Assembly (NCBI GenBank): GCA_038230335.1
Contig: JBBRNL010000003.1
Coordinates: 124,001-188,000, forward strand
Direction of reading: 5' to 3'
DNA from: JBBRDU01 sp038230335
GTDB lineage: Bacteria; Verrucomicrobiota; Verrucomicrobiia; Chthoniobacterales; UBA10450
DNA length: 64,000 bases
Positions 26,082-34,555 of this stretch are shown here, in pieces. The notes below the pieces were generated by a model. It was not told the origin of the DNA. It did no database searches and was given only the letters and a program-made list of their open reading frames with translations. The stretch's first letter is position 1. Each line of letters opens with the position of its first letter. The translations under genes and the position numbers were made by a program.

Positions 26082-27166
26082 TCGCGAATTCCTCTCAGCT
26101 GGAAGAGCTGCTTCCAAAAATCGATCCGTTTGAACGGGTTGCCATCGACACCGAGGCCGATAGTCTTCATTGCTACCAGGAGAAACTTTGCCTGCTGCAG
26201 TTAAGCGTCCCATCGGGCGATCATGTGGTCGATCCCCTCGCTGAATTCGACCTGGCTCCGCTTTCTCAATCCCTCGCCGATAAAGTCATCGTATTGCACG
26301 GATCGGATTTCGATCTGCGCCTGCTCCGCCGCAGCCTCGATTTTAAGGCCTGTCGAGTCATCGACACGGTGATTGCCGCGCGTCTTCTCGGTATCCGCGA
26401 ATTCAGCCTGGCCGCGCTCGTGCTCCGCTATTTCGGGGTTGAGTTGAGCAAGGGTTCGCAAAAGGCAAACTGGGCGCAGCGGCCGCTGCCTTCGCGCATG
26501 GTCGATTACGCGATCAACGACACGCATTACCTTTTGTCCTTGGCCGAGAAAATGGAGGCCGAGCTGGAACAGGTCGGCCGCTCCGAATGGTTTGAACAGT
26601 CCTGCCAGCGGGCCCTTGAGCAGTCGTTAGTCGACCGGACCCGCGATGCCGAGGAAGCGTGGCGGATCAGTGGGTCGGGCAAACTGCGCGGCCGCGCCGC
26701 CGCCGTTCTGCGCGAGCTTTGGCGATGGCGTGACGCCGAAGCGGAAGCGGCCGACCGACCGCCCTTTCACATTCTGCAAAATGGGGAGCTTATTCATGCA
26801 GCGGAACGCTTCACGGCCGGCGAGAATCCGGATTACCGGCATTTTTCGGGCCGACGCCGCCAGGCGTTTCGTGAGGCGGCCGCGCGCGCTTTGCAATCGA
26901 GCGAGGCGGAATGGCCTGTTTTGCAGCGGCGCTTCGGCACTCGGCCTACCTCCGAAGTGTTGCGGCGCACGGATGCGTTGCGGCAGCGGCGTGATGAGGT
27001 CACGGCCCGGCTTGGCCTTGAGCCGGCTTTCGTGGCGGCGCGTGGCGCGATCGAGGCCATCGCCATGGACCCGGCTTGTGCAACATCTTTGTTGGTCCCC
27101 TGGCAGAGACAACTTCTGGAACTCGAGGGTTCCGCCGAAATGGATTTGGCCCAAAGGAAAGCCTGA
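26078..27166 (+). CDS. rnd: Ribonuclease D
   Basis: A 362-residue DEDD-family 3'-5' exoribonuclease that trims tRNA and other RNA 3' ends. DEDD residues are in VAIDTEADSLHCY (Exo I, about 22-34), VLHGSDFDLRLLRRSL (Exo II) and DYAINDTHYLLSL (Exo III, YxxxD pattern). The C-terminal half carries the HRDC-type helical region (LRELWRWRDAEAEAADRPPFHIL). The start is the ATG at 26078 inside the rho stop (ATGA); earlier in-frame starts would lie inside rho. Its own stop overlaps the following FecR gene (TGATG). Confidence 0.9.
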   Translation: MIANSSQLEELLPKIDPFERVAIDTEADSLHCYQEKLCLLQLSVPSGDHVVDPLAEFDLAPLSQSLADKVIVLHGSDFDLRLLRRSLDFKACRVIDTVIAARLLGIREFSLAALVLRYFGVELSKGSQKANWAQRPLPSRMVDYAINDTHYLLSLAEKMEAELEQVGRSEWFEQSCQRALEQSLVDRTRDAEEAWRISGSGKLRGRAAAVLRELWRWRDAEAEAADRPPFHILQNGELIHAAERFTAGENPDYRHFSGRRRQAFREAAARALQSSEAEWPVLQRRFGTRPTSEVLRRTDALRQRRDEVTARLGLEPAFVAARGAIEAIAMDPACATSLLVPWQRQLLELEGSAEMDLAQRKA

Positions 27167-28038
27167 TGCGGAAAGGTTTCACCATTCCGTTGTATCAACA
27201 TTCGTCGCCCGGTCGCCTTGCGGCCCTCGTTATTTTCACTTTCGCGGTCATTCTGAGCAGCGCTTTCGCGCGTAGCCCGAAGCCCGCGCAAATCACACGA
27301 ATTGTCCATGCGGTGAGCACGTCCCATGGCGGGAGTCCGCTGAAGTCCGCTCAGCCTAACGACCACGTTGCAGTGGGCGATGAGGTGCAAACGGGCCCCG
27401 GTTCGGCGGCGGAGATCGCTTTAGTGGATCAGACGATTGTTCGACTTGGATCCAACAGCAGGTTCGCGCTCGAACGGGACGGCCGAGGTTTCAGGCTCAC
27501 CGAGGGCTCCGTGTTTCTCCAAGTCCCCAGAGGCGCGTCCGAAACTCGGGTCGACATTTTCGGGACAGTCGCCTCCGTCAAAGGTACGACCGCGCTTTGT
27601 GAGCACCACGGTGGCGTTTATAAGTTTCTCGTCCTGCAGGGTGTCGGACGAATTTATCGTCCCGGTCATTTCGGAGATTCGGTTTTGGTTAGGCCGGGAC
27701 AACTGGCGATCGGAAAACCGGAGGCACCGGTGAGCGATCCAGTCGATTTCGATATCGGCCGTTTCCTCAAGACCTCGCGATTTATTATCGACGGTCCGGC
27801 GCTCGCGAGCGCTGGTCTGATGGCGCGGGAAAGCGAGAAACAGGAACGGCAAAAGTCGAAAAGGATACTGATTGAGACGAATCTGGTGATCTTTGGCGGC
27901 GGCACTCAGGTCTCGCTGTTGAGTCCGGAAAAGTCGGGCGCTGGTTCTGCTCCCGCCGAATCGTCTCCTCCCTCAGCCAAGGCAGCACCCGCGATAGACC
28001 CAGCGGCGGTTGACCAGGCCATGAGCACCCGCAAATAG
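27166..28038 (+). CDS. FecR-domain secreted protein 1
   Basis: A 290-residue exported protein. The ATG at 27166 overlaps the rnd stop; the product starts with a signal peptide (about 1-36, ending SSAFA). A FecR-type domain follows (about 60-190): VAVGDEVQTGPGSAAEIALV, DQTIVRLGSNSRFAL, TEGSVFLQVPRG and GTVASVKGTTAL. The C-terminal part contains LVIFGGGTQVSLL and a Ser/Pro/Ala-rich tail. It has no anti-sigma N-terminal domain and no FecI neighbour, so the FecR fold is probably a surface or wall module here. It shares the D-x-T-(I/L)-x-R-L-G-S-N core with the two FecR genes downstream. Confidence 0.8.
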   Translation: MRKGFTIPLYQHSSPGRLAALVIFTFAVILSSAFARSPKPAQITRIVHAVSTSHGGSPLKSAQPNDHVAVGDEVQTGPGSAAEIALVDQTIVRLGSNSRFALERDGRGFRLTEGSVFLQVPRGASETRVDIFGTVASVKGTTALCEHHGGVYKFLVLQGVGRIYRPGHFGDSVLVRPGQLAIGKPEAPVSDPVDFDIGRFLKTSRFIIDGPALASAGLMARESEKQERQKSKRILIETNLVIFGGGTQVSLLSPEKSGAGSAPAESSPPSAKAAPAIDPAAVDQAMSTRK

Positions 28039-28190
28039 ACCGATCGCTCGATCAGGTCGCGCATCTGAAGTCGTGGCTGGCTTCCGCTTGTGATTCCGCG
28101 CGCTGGAGGCCGACACCCCCCGGGGCCCGAGAAAACCCCGGCATTAACTGCTTGACGCGTGAAATTCGTAGCCTCAAAAAGGGGGCGCGT

Positions 28191-29153
28191 ATGAGCTTTC
28201 GCTTTCACCGTTGCCGACCCATTTTGTCTTTCGCGATTCCACTGCTATCGACAGCCCTCGGGCTGATCCTGGCCACGGATGCCAGAGCGCAGGCGGACGC
28301 AGACCGCGCCGACATCGCCCGCACCCAAGCCTCATTTGGCTCGGATATCTCGCCGTCCGGTGAAATCAATGGCCACGCCGTGTCCAGCCCGAACGATTCG
28401 GATTTGGGCGAGCAATCCATCCTGAAACGGTCGGAAGGATACCAACCCTTCACGGCCTCCATCGCTCTGCCCGTCTACTACACCTCGAACGTGGCCCTGG
28501 CACGGAGCGGCGAACGGGATGATTTTTTGGAAGCGCCGGTGGCGGCGCTCAGTTATCAACCACGCCTGACCAGTACTCTGTACGGGATTGTCACGGTGCG
28601 GGAGCAATTGTTCTACTATGATCGATTCGATTCGCTAAACTTCGGGAGCTTCGATGCTGAAGCTGGCCTTATTTATCTGGTGCCGGCCTGGCACAACCTG
28701 ATTTTGCGGGGTGAGTTTGTTTATAACCGCCTCACCCAGAAGGATAGCTTTGACGCATTCTTCGAGAATTATTCGATCTTCGTGAACGGGGAACTGCCGT
28801 TCCATCTCGGCCGGGCGCAACAACTGTCCCTTGGAGCGGATGCCAATGTGAGCATTACGGCCGATCCAGAGCAGCCGCGGCGTAACGACTACGAAACCTA
28901 CGTGGGCTACACGCTCAATGTCACGCGAGCGTTTTCTCTCGATGCGGTGGGCCGCCTGGCCGTGCGGCAATATCAACTAACCGATCGGGTTGATGTCAGC
29001 GAAATTTTGGCGGCCAGCGCCAACTTCAGTTTTAACAAGTATTTCAGCGCCAGCGCGATCAGCACGCTCGCGGCCAACCAATCGAATCACAGCGTTTTTG
29101 ACTATAAAGTGGCGAACGTGGGCGGCCTCCTTTCCTTATCGGTCAAGTTTTAG
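28191..29153 (+). CDS. Outer-membrane beta-barrel protein
   Basis: A 320-residue protein. The ATG at 28191 follows a G-rich stretch and opens a signal peptide (about 1-35: LSFAIPLLSTALGLILATDARAQ); an upstream in-frame ATG adds 13 residues that do not look like part of it. The rest is made of alternating beta strands with aromatic ends (ASIALPVYYTSNVALA, PRLTSTLYGIVTVREQLFYY, NYSIFVNGELPFHLG) and ends in GGLLSLSVKF, a C-terminal phenylalanine typical of barrels inserted by the BAM complex. It lies between FecR proteins 1 and 2, which suggests a joint envelope function. Similar barrels accompany secreted polymer and surface-protein systems; the substrate is unknown. Confidence 0.75.
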   Translation: MSFRFHRCRPILSFAIPLLSTALGLILATDARAQADADRADIARTQASFGSDISPSGEINGHAVSSPNDSDLGEQSILKRSEGYQPFTASIALPVYYTSNVALARSGERDDFLEAPVAALSYQPRLTSTLYGIVTVREQLFYYDRFDSLNFGSFDAEAGLIYLVPAWHNLILRGEFVYNRLTQKDSFDAFFENYSIFVNGELPFHLGRAQQLSLGADANVSITADPEQPRRNDYETYVGYTLNVTRAFSLDAVGRLAVRQYQLTDRVDVSEILAASANFSFNKYFSASAISTLAANQSNHSVFDYKVANVGGLLSLSVKF

Positions 29154-29160
29154 GGTTCGG

Positions 29161-32100
29161 ATGAACAGCTCATTCTGGGGGAACACGAGGCACATGGTGG
29201 CCCGTGGGAGCTTGGTCATGGGATTTTTGACGCTGGCCTCTTTCGCGGCTGCCGCCGGACTGACGGACGCGCAGCTGACCCGGATCATTAAAGATGTGAA
29301 CTTGCTGCCCACCCAGGCGGCACCTCGGGCGGCCGCCATCAATGACAACGTGCATAAAGGGACGGGCGTTTCCACAGGCGTGGATTCACGGGCTGAGTTG
29401 ACCTTTGCTGATCGGACGCTGACCCGTCTCGGATCCAACACCATCTTCAGTTTTAACGAAGGAACCCGCGACCTCGATCTTGGCGGGGGAGTGATTCTTT
29501 TGCACGTCCCGAAGGATGCGGGGGGCGCCAAAATCACGACCTCCAGCGTGACCGCAGCCATTACCGGCACGACGCTGGTGATGGAATTCCACAAGGAGGC
29601 CGTGTCCAAGATGTTCGTTTTGGAAGGGCTCGTGCGCATGGCCCTGCATTCGCATCCGGACGAATGGGTTCCGGTTCACGCCGGAGAAGTAATTACGATT
29701 GACCCGAAGGCGGAGCGCCTAAATGCGCCCGCTGTTTTCGACATCGCCACGTTTATGGCCACGTCGATCCTCGTTACGGACTTCCCTCCCCTGGACAGTG
29801 CGCCGCTCATTGCCCAGGAGATTCAGCAGCAGACTCAACAAAAAGCGAACGGGCAACTGATTGGGCCAGCGATGGTCGTTTATGGCGGCGGCGATGGTGT
29901 GACGCTCAAGGATCCGTCCCCGCTTGACGTGCTCGATCAACGCATCAATTCGATCCTTCCCGCGACGCTGGTGACGGGCGAATTCGGTCCCCTCAAGACG
30001 ATTACATCGCCCGATCCCTACGTCCTTGGATCAAACACCACGATCATGACGGCGCCGACGATCACGACGAACGGCATCAAAGGTCAGGGGAAAATCTATC
30101 GCGGATCGGCCCGCGACGGAACTCCGTCGCAATACTACTTCGGTTCGACCAATGCCTTCGATACGGCGTCGAATTTCAACACGAAATTCGGCGGTAACAC
30201 CACCGTGCCGAGCGCGGCATTCAGGTTCAACAGTCTGCAATTGACGGGCGATCCCATCGTCAAAATTCCGAAAGGTGGCGCGACAAACCTCAGCCTGATT
30301 ACCGTATTTGACGTTTCGTCGGGTGGTCCGGGTGGCACGATCACATTCGGCGGCGGCATCAACACGGTGTTGTTTGCCACCCAACTCGACACCCCCATCA
30401 ATCTTGGAAACAGCCTGACCTTTAGCGGTTTGGATCAGCTCTCCTTTTACTGCCGCGGAGCCGGTATCACCATGGGGGCGACGATTTCGAATATCAGCAC
30501 GATTCAACTATTCGCGCGCGGAACGGTTCGAGTGGATGGACCCGAGACCGTCTTCAAGTTTGAGTCGTTCGTGGGTTCGGATTTCGTGGCGGGCGCCGGT
30601 CATATCACCGCGCATGTCATCCAGATTGATTCACTCGGGGACCTGCACTTCGATGGAAACCAATTTGCCGTTGGCGCGGGATTTAGCACGGATGTGCATC
30701 TGGACGCTGCGTTCGCGTTAGCGATCGACGCGAGCAACACGACCGCTCTAGCCAACGCCACGAATCTGTTTGCCCGCGGTAACGGCCTCACGATCACGGG
30801 CGGCACGACCTTGAATTTCAATTCGACTGCCTCGGTTCAATTCATCAGTGGATCAGCCGATTTGGAGGCATCCACGATCACTTTCAATCATCCGGGTCAG
30901 TTGCTCGAGATGAGTTCGGTTAACGGCAACGTCAACGCCATGGGCATCATGGGTGGAGATGTGATCCAATCGCAGCTGGGCGCGATCAATGTCGCAAATG
31001 TGCTTAATGCGGTGACCGCTAATGCGGGCGGGGATATCACGGCCGGTCATGTCGAAGTGCGAACGATCAACCCCGGCGTAACCTCTAGTAACACCCTGCT
31101 GACGGCCGGGGCCGGGGGAATTACTCCGTTCATCGGGTTAGCCTCCTCTATTCCGCCGCCTGTTTTCAACGTCTCGACTGTTCACTCGCCCACCGGAATC
31201 GACTACAGCGGGGCCAATTTCGCGGCAGCTTCCTCTTCCGGTAGTCAATTGACGATCAACGCGAATGCTCAGGCGTTCGATGCGAGCGGAATCAAGGGCG
31301 CCAACTTTAACGGTGCCGACGCCCCGAATGCCGGTGTCGCCGCCGGCGGGGGCGGCACCTTCACCGTCAATACGGTGAACAATTTATCAGTCGATACGAA
31401 CATCAGCGCGACCTCCGGCATTATCGGATCACTCGATCCGCCGAGCGGGAACGGTGGAAATGTGACTTTGAGTTCCGCCAACGGCCTGGTCAGCGTGGGT
31501 GCTTCCGGCGCGGCCACCGCCATAAAAGTTTCCTCAGGTGATGCTTCTGGACAATCGAACCGGCGATCCAGTGCCAACGGCGGAACCATCAAAATCAGCA
31601 GTGCTGCTCCTGCCATCACCGCGATCAACATCTCGAGCAGCGCGCAATTACTCTCCTTGCTGGACGCTGTGGCGCCGCCCGGGCCTGGGGGAAAGATCAT
31701 TATCAGCGCGACCGGTTCGACCAGCAGCGTGAATGTGCAGGGTACTTTGCAGGCGGATCACGGCGCGGTCGACGTTCGCCAAACGAACGGCGGATCCGTC
31801 ACGGTGAATGCGGCCACCCTTCGTGGCGACATTGTGAAAGTCGCCGCTCTGGGAACGAATGGTTCCCTCTTTATCGGTAAGAGCGTGATTTCGGCGGACA
31901 CCATCCTGAAACTTTATGCCACTGGTAGCGCCGGGCTCATTGAATTTACCGATAATGTGACGCTCAACGGAGCAAGCGCGAAGACGATCGCGGCTGATAC
32001 GGTCACGATCGATAACGGGAAGGTGGTGACCGTAAACGGGCAGCCCGCGGACGTTTTTGTGAATTTCAACGGGATGGTGCCAAAGGCGAATTACACCGGC

Positions 32101-32205
32101 TCAGGCGGAAACGGGAGCACGACCGGCAGTTTTTCCCCAAACGGGGCCAAGATTCCTCAGCCGCTCGGTAATGCTCCGCCTCTGGGCGCGGTAGGTGGAC
32201 CTTAA
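29161..32205 (+). CDS. Large FecR-domain surface protein with beta-helix-like repeats
   Basis: A 1014-residue exported protein starting 7 nt after the barrel gene. The ATG at 29161 opens a signal peptide (about 1-38). A FecR domain follows (about 45-200): VSTGVDSRAELTF, DRTLTRLGSNTIFSF, GGVILLHVPKDAG, VTAAITGTTLV. A MVVYGGGDGVTL motif near 240 matches the C-terminal motif of FecR protein 1. From about 300 to the end the chain is Gly/Asn/Ser/Thr-rich with short hydrophobic repeats (ITTNGIKGQGK, GGTITFGGG, GGNVTLSSANGLVSVG), as in beta-helical filamentous-haemagglutinin-type adhesins, with very few cysteines. No TPS secretion domain or POTRA transporter was seen. The likely role is surface adhesion or matrix. 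Confidence 0.78.
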   Translation: MNSSFWGNTRHMVARGSLVMGFLTLASFAAAAGLTDAQLTRIIKDVNLLPTQAAPRAAAINDNVHKGTGVSTGVDSRAELTFADRTLTRLGSNTIFSFNEGTRDLDLGGGVILLHVPKDAGGAKITTSSVTAAITGTTLVMEFHKEAVSKMFVLEGLVRMALHSHPDEWVPVHAGEVITIDPKAERLNAPAVFDIATFMATSILVTDFPPLDSAPLIAQEIQQQTQQKANGQLIGPAMVVYGGGDGVTLKDPSPLDVLDQRINSILPATLVTGEFGPLKTITSPDPYVLGSNTTIMTAPTITTNGIKGQGKIYRGSARDGTPSQYYFGSTNAFDTASNFNTKFGGNTTVPSAAFRFNSLQLTGDPIVKIPKGGATNLSLITVFDVSSGGPGGTITFGGGINTVLFATQLDTPINLGNSLTFSGLDQLSFYCRGAGITMGATISNISTIQLFARGTVRVDGPETVFKFESFVGSDFVAGAGHITAHVIQIDSLGDLHFDGNQFAVGAGFSTDVHLDAAFALAIDASNTTALANATNLFARGNGLTITGGTTLNFNSTASVQFISGSADLEASTITFNHPGQLLEMSSVNGNVNAMGIMGGDVIQSQLGAINVANVLNAVTANAGGDITAGHVEVRTINPGVTSSNTLLTAGAGGITPFIGLASSIPPPVFNVSTVHSPTGIDYSGANFAAASSSGSQLTINANAQAFDASGIKGANFNGADAPNAGVAAGGGGTFTVNTVNNLSVDTNISATSGIIGSLDPPSGNGGNVTLSSANGLVSVGASGAATAIKVSSGDASGQSNRRSSANGGTIKISSAAPAITAINISSSAQLLSLLDAVAPPGPGGKIIISATGSTSSVNVQGTLQADHGAVDVRQTNGGSVTVNAATLRGDIVKVAALGTNGSLFIGKSVISADTILKLYATGSAGLIEFTDNVTLNGASAKTIAADTVTIDNGKVVTVNGQPADVFVNFNGMVPKANYTGSGGNGSTTGSFSPNGAKIPQPLGNAPPLGAVGGP

Positions 32206-32285
32206 TTTTCCGGAGGCTCAGGCAAGCTTTCCGCTTCAAAACATCGTAACAAGTGGTAGCTTACCTCCACAGACCCCCGCCAAAT

Positions 32286-33131
32286 ATGAAGAAATTCCTC
32301 CGCTCTGACTTCGTTAGGATCGTTTTTGCAATCGTAGTAACGCTCGGCCTCGCTGAATGGACCCTCGCCGCCGAAAAGAAGGATGCGCACGTCACCCAAG
32401 TCATCCGTGATGTTCGCTTGTTGGCATCGAAGACCGGGGCACGCGCTGCCGCGGTCAATGATCCCGTGCCGGAAGGTCAGGCTGTCCGGACGGGTGGCGA
32501 CTCCCGTGCTGAACTGACATTTACCGACCGGACGATTACTCGTCTCGGCTCAAACACTGTCTTCACTTACGGACAAGGCGCCAAAGAATTCGATCTCTCG
32601 AGCGGGGCTGCTTTGATCGTCGTGCCGAAAGAGGCGGGCACCGTGAAAATCAATACGGCGGCGGCCACGGCGGCTGTGACCGGGTTCACCGCGCTGGTCG
32701 AATCGCATGCCAAGGCCGTAAACAAATTCATGATCATCGAAGGAGAGGCTTGCGTGAAGAAACTGGTCAACGGGATTCCGACTGACCCATGCACGACTTT
32801 GCACGCCGGAGACATGTTGATTATCCAACCGGGAACGCGCGGCTCCGGTTCCGTGCATAAGTTCAATATCAAGAAGACAGTAGATAGTGCTCTTTTACTG
32901 ACGGAATTCGGCAAACTGCCGAAATGGGCGCTAGATGATATCCAGACGGCTATCGACACGCAGAATACAGGTAGCGGAGGTCCTCCCGCCGGCGGAGGCG
33001 ATCAAACAGGCTTGGGCACGGTCGACCAGAAGGCGGCCGCCTCACCCACACCTCCGCCGCCTAACATCTTGCCGCCTCCGGGTTCGCCGCCGCCCTCTGG
33101 TGGCCCCGCCCGCCGCCGCCCCGGCGGTTAA
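32286..33131 (+). CDS. FecR-domain secreted protein 3
   Basis: A 281-residue exported protein with signal peptide (about 1-29; MKKFLRSDFVRIVFAIVVTL then ending LAA). The FecR domain (about 45-190) is closest to that of the 1014-residue protein: AVRTGGDSRAELTFTDRTIT then RLGSNTVFTYG, ALIVVPKEAGTVKI, ATAAVTGFTALVE. Two cysteines (EACVKK, TDPCTT) may form a disulfide. The C-terminal tail is Pro/Gly/Ser-rich. The ATG at 32286 is preferred over one 33 nt upstream because it opens the signal peptide directly. It is the last of three FecR paralogues. Confidence 0.82.
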   Translation: MKKFLRSDFVRIVFAIVVTLGLAEWTLAAEKKDAHVTQVIRDVRLLASKTGARAAAVNDPVPEGQAVRTGGDSRAELTFTDRTITRLGSNTVFTYGQGAKEFDLSSGAALIVVPKEAGTVKINTAAATAAVTGFTALVESHAKAVNKFMIIEGEACVKKLVNGIPTDPCTTLHAGDMLIIQPGTRGSGSVHKFNIKKTVDSALLLTEFGKLPKWALDDIQTAIDTQNTGSGGPPAGGGDQTGLGTVDQKAAASPTPPPPNILPPPGSPPPSGGPARRRPGG

Positions 33132-33168
33132 CCGATTCGGGTCGACCTCGATCGGCTCGCCATCCGGC

Positions 33169-33879
33169 CTACGGGATAGCGAGCGTTATCCCCGGCTTTA
33201 GCTTGGACGGGCTGTCGATCTTGCCCCTGTTGGCATCACGGATGTCCTTCCAACGGGAAGGTGACTTATAGAATTTCCGCGAAATGGAAAACAGTGTATC
33301 GCCTCGTTCCACCACATAACTTTGGCCACCTGCCCGGGCCAGCGTGGCTTTTTCCGCTGACCGGTGAGTCGATGATTTCTCGTCTCCGACCTTGGTTTTG
33401 GCTGCCTTTTCTTCGACCTGCTTTCGCAGATTAAGATTCTCGTTCCGTAATCGCGTGGCTTCCGTGCGAGTGACAACCGAATCCCCCGATAATCTTGTCA
33501 ATAATGCGGTCTCGTCTCGCTTGATGAAATCTTTGACTTCGGTGGCGTGCCCACCGGTCGGACGCAACACCAGATAACGTTTGAAATGATGTAAGCCATT
33601 GACGGCGTCGTTCATCTTGTCGTCGTAAAGCAGACCAAGCTTGTAATGAATGTCGGCCGATTGGGCGGTGCCATCCAGGGCACTTTCATACAGTCCAATG
33701 GCATTGAGATATTCGCCCTGCGCCGACTTCGCGTCTGCATCCTTTACGATTTGAGTATTATGCGGAGTGATCATCCGATCGCATCCGGTTGCGCTCAGAC
33801 ACCAGGCGCAGGCCAGAGCCGCCACGCTCTCCCATGACGTAAACTTATTGAAGCAGGACTTGTCAGCGGCGCGCATCAT
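33169..33879 (-). CDS. LysM-domain lipoprotein with TPR-like region
   Basis: A 236-residue protein. The start at 33879 is set by AAGGAG 6 nt upstream; an ATG 18 nt further upstream would place the ribosome-binding site inside the gene. The N-terminus gives a lipoprotein signal with lipobox LSATGC (Cys at about 33). Then come TPR-like helices (about 40-110: GEYLNAIGLYESALDG, DIHYKLGLLYDDK), a coiled coil (about 135-165) and a C-terminal LysM domain (about 190-236: SYVVERGDTLFSISRKFYKS, WKDIRDANRGKI). LysM binds peptidoglycan, so this is probably an outer-membrane lipoprotein linked to the wall. It is convergent with the FecR gene cluster. Confidence 0.85.
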   Translation of the reverse strand: MMRAADKSCFNKFTSWESVAALACAWCLSATGCDRMITPHNTQIVKDADAKSAQGEYLNAIGLYESALDGTAQSADIHYKLGLLYDDKMNDAVNGLHHFKRYLVLRPTGGHATEVKDFIKRDETALLTRLSGDSVVTRTEATRLRNENLNLRKQVEEKAAKTKVGDEKSSTHRSAEKATLARAGGQSYVVERGDTLFSISRKFYKSPSRWKDIRDANRGKIDSPSKLKPGITLAIP

Positions 33880-33885
33880 CGCAAG

Positions 33886-33891
33886 CTCCTT
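33886..33891 (-). promoter_or_regulatory. Shine-Dalgarno site deciding the LysM lipoprotein start
   Basis: AAGGAG on the minus strand, 6 nt before the ATG at 33879. It rules against the upstream ATG at 33897, whose codon overlaps the start of the divergent gene at 33896. Confidence 0.7.
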
Positions 33892-33895
33892 ACTC

Positions 33896-34441
33896 ATGAG
33901 GTTGAGCCAACTTCAAATCTTTTTCTTCGCCATTTCCATCGGCCTCTTGCCCGACACGCTGGGAGCGCCGCCGGTTTACGCGCTGGAGATGAGCGATGTG
34001 GATCAACATAAGCTTTCGACGGCCGACGGGCATGTCACCATTATCGTGCTGGCGCGGTCAACTGAGGTGGACCGCGTGCGCAGCGTCGGTGACCGCGTCC
34101 CTGAATCTTGTATCGGCAGTCCGACGCAACGTTTCATCACGCTGCTCACCTTCGAACAGAAGCATGCGAAACCGGCGCGGATGCTCATGAATGCGCTGGC
34201 CCGCCGTCGCCTCGACGTGGAGGCGAAGCGATTGCAAGGGCGTTACACGGCGAAGAAATTGACGAGCGAGCCGCGTCATGATGTCTTCGCCGTTCTTGAT
34301 TTCGACGGAACCATTGCGGCCCAACTGGAGGTCGCGCCAACCGTCATCTTTCAGGTGCTGGTGCTGGGACGTTCGGGCGAGTTGTTGGCGCGTTGGAACG
34401 GGGTGCCGCCGGCCGACGAACTGGCAGCGTCGCTTAGGTAG
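33896..34441 (+). CDS. Secreted protein of unknown function, thioredoxin-like fold suspected
   Basis: A 181-residue protein with a signal-like N-terminus (MRLSQLQIFFFAISIGLLPDTLG). The mature part has HVTIIVLARSTEVDRVRSVG, FITLLTFE and HDVFAVLDFDGTIAAQLEVA followed by a VLGRSGELLARWNGVPPADEL end. That order resembles a thioredoxin-like or YtfJ-like fold without a CxxC motif. It is divergent from the LysM lipoprotein with only 16 nt between the starts, so its promoter must lie inside that gene. The TAG stop is part of repeat family B copy 2. No family is certain. Confidence 0.6.
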   Translation: MRLSQLQIFFFAISIGLLPDTLGAPPVYALEMSDVDQHKLSTADGHVTIIVLARSTEVDRVRSVGDRVPESCIGSPTQRFITLLTFEQKHAKPARMLMNALARRRLDVEAKRLQGRYTAKKLTSEPRHDVFAVLDFDGTIAAQLEVAPTVIFQVLVLGRSGELLARWNGVPPADELAASLR

Positions 34442-34535
34442 GGGCAGTTCACTGAACCGCCTTCTCAAGGCTAAATCGGCCTTAAATGGGGAAGGCGATT
34501 GGGGCCAATTGCCCTTACCTTGGTGCGGGCGGAGC
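34437..34535. repeat. Palindromic repeat family B, copy 2 (inverted orientation)
   Basis: It opens GGTAGGGGCAGTTCACTGAACCGCC (dyad around GTTCA-CTGAAC) and closes with GGCGATTG-GGG-CCAATTGCC and CTTACCTTGG. The order of the two hairpins is the reverse of copy 1, so this copy is flipped. The TAG inside GGTAGGGG is the stop codon of the gene at 33896. Confidence 0.65.
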
Positions 34536-34555
34536 ACGACTGGCTTTGACGCCCC

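Noticed and set aside
29161..32205. Reading the 1014-residue protein as a two-partner secretion adhesin (TpsA)
   Set aside because: No TPS secretion domain at the N-terminus and no POTRA-type TpsB gene; the N-terminus is a FecR domain.
27166..33131. FecR proteins as iron-signalling FecI/FecR systems
   Set aside because: They have signal peptides, no anti-sigma N-terminal domain, and no FecI-type sigma gene or TonB receptor beside them.
33896..34441. Aspartate motif DFDGT in the secreted protein as a HAD phosphatase site
   Set aside because: HAD needs DxDxT near the N-terminus with further motifs; here the motif is late and alone, so it is probably chance.
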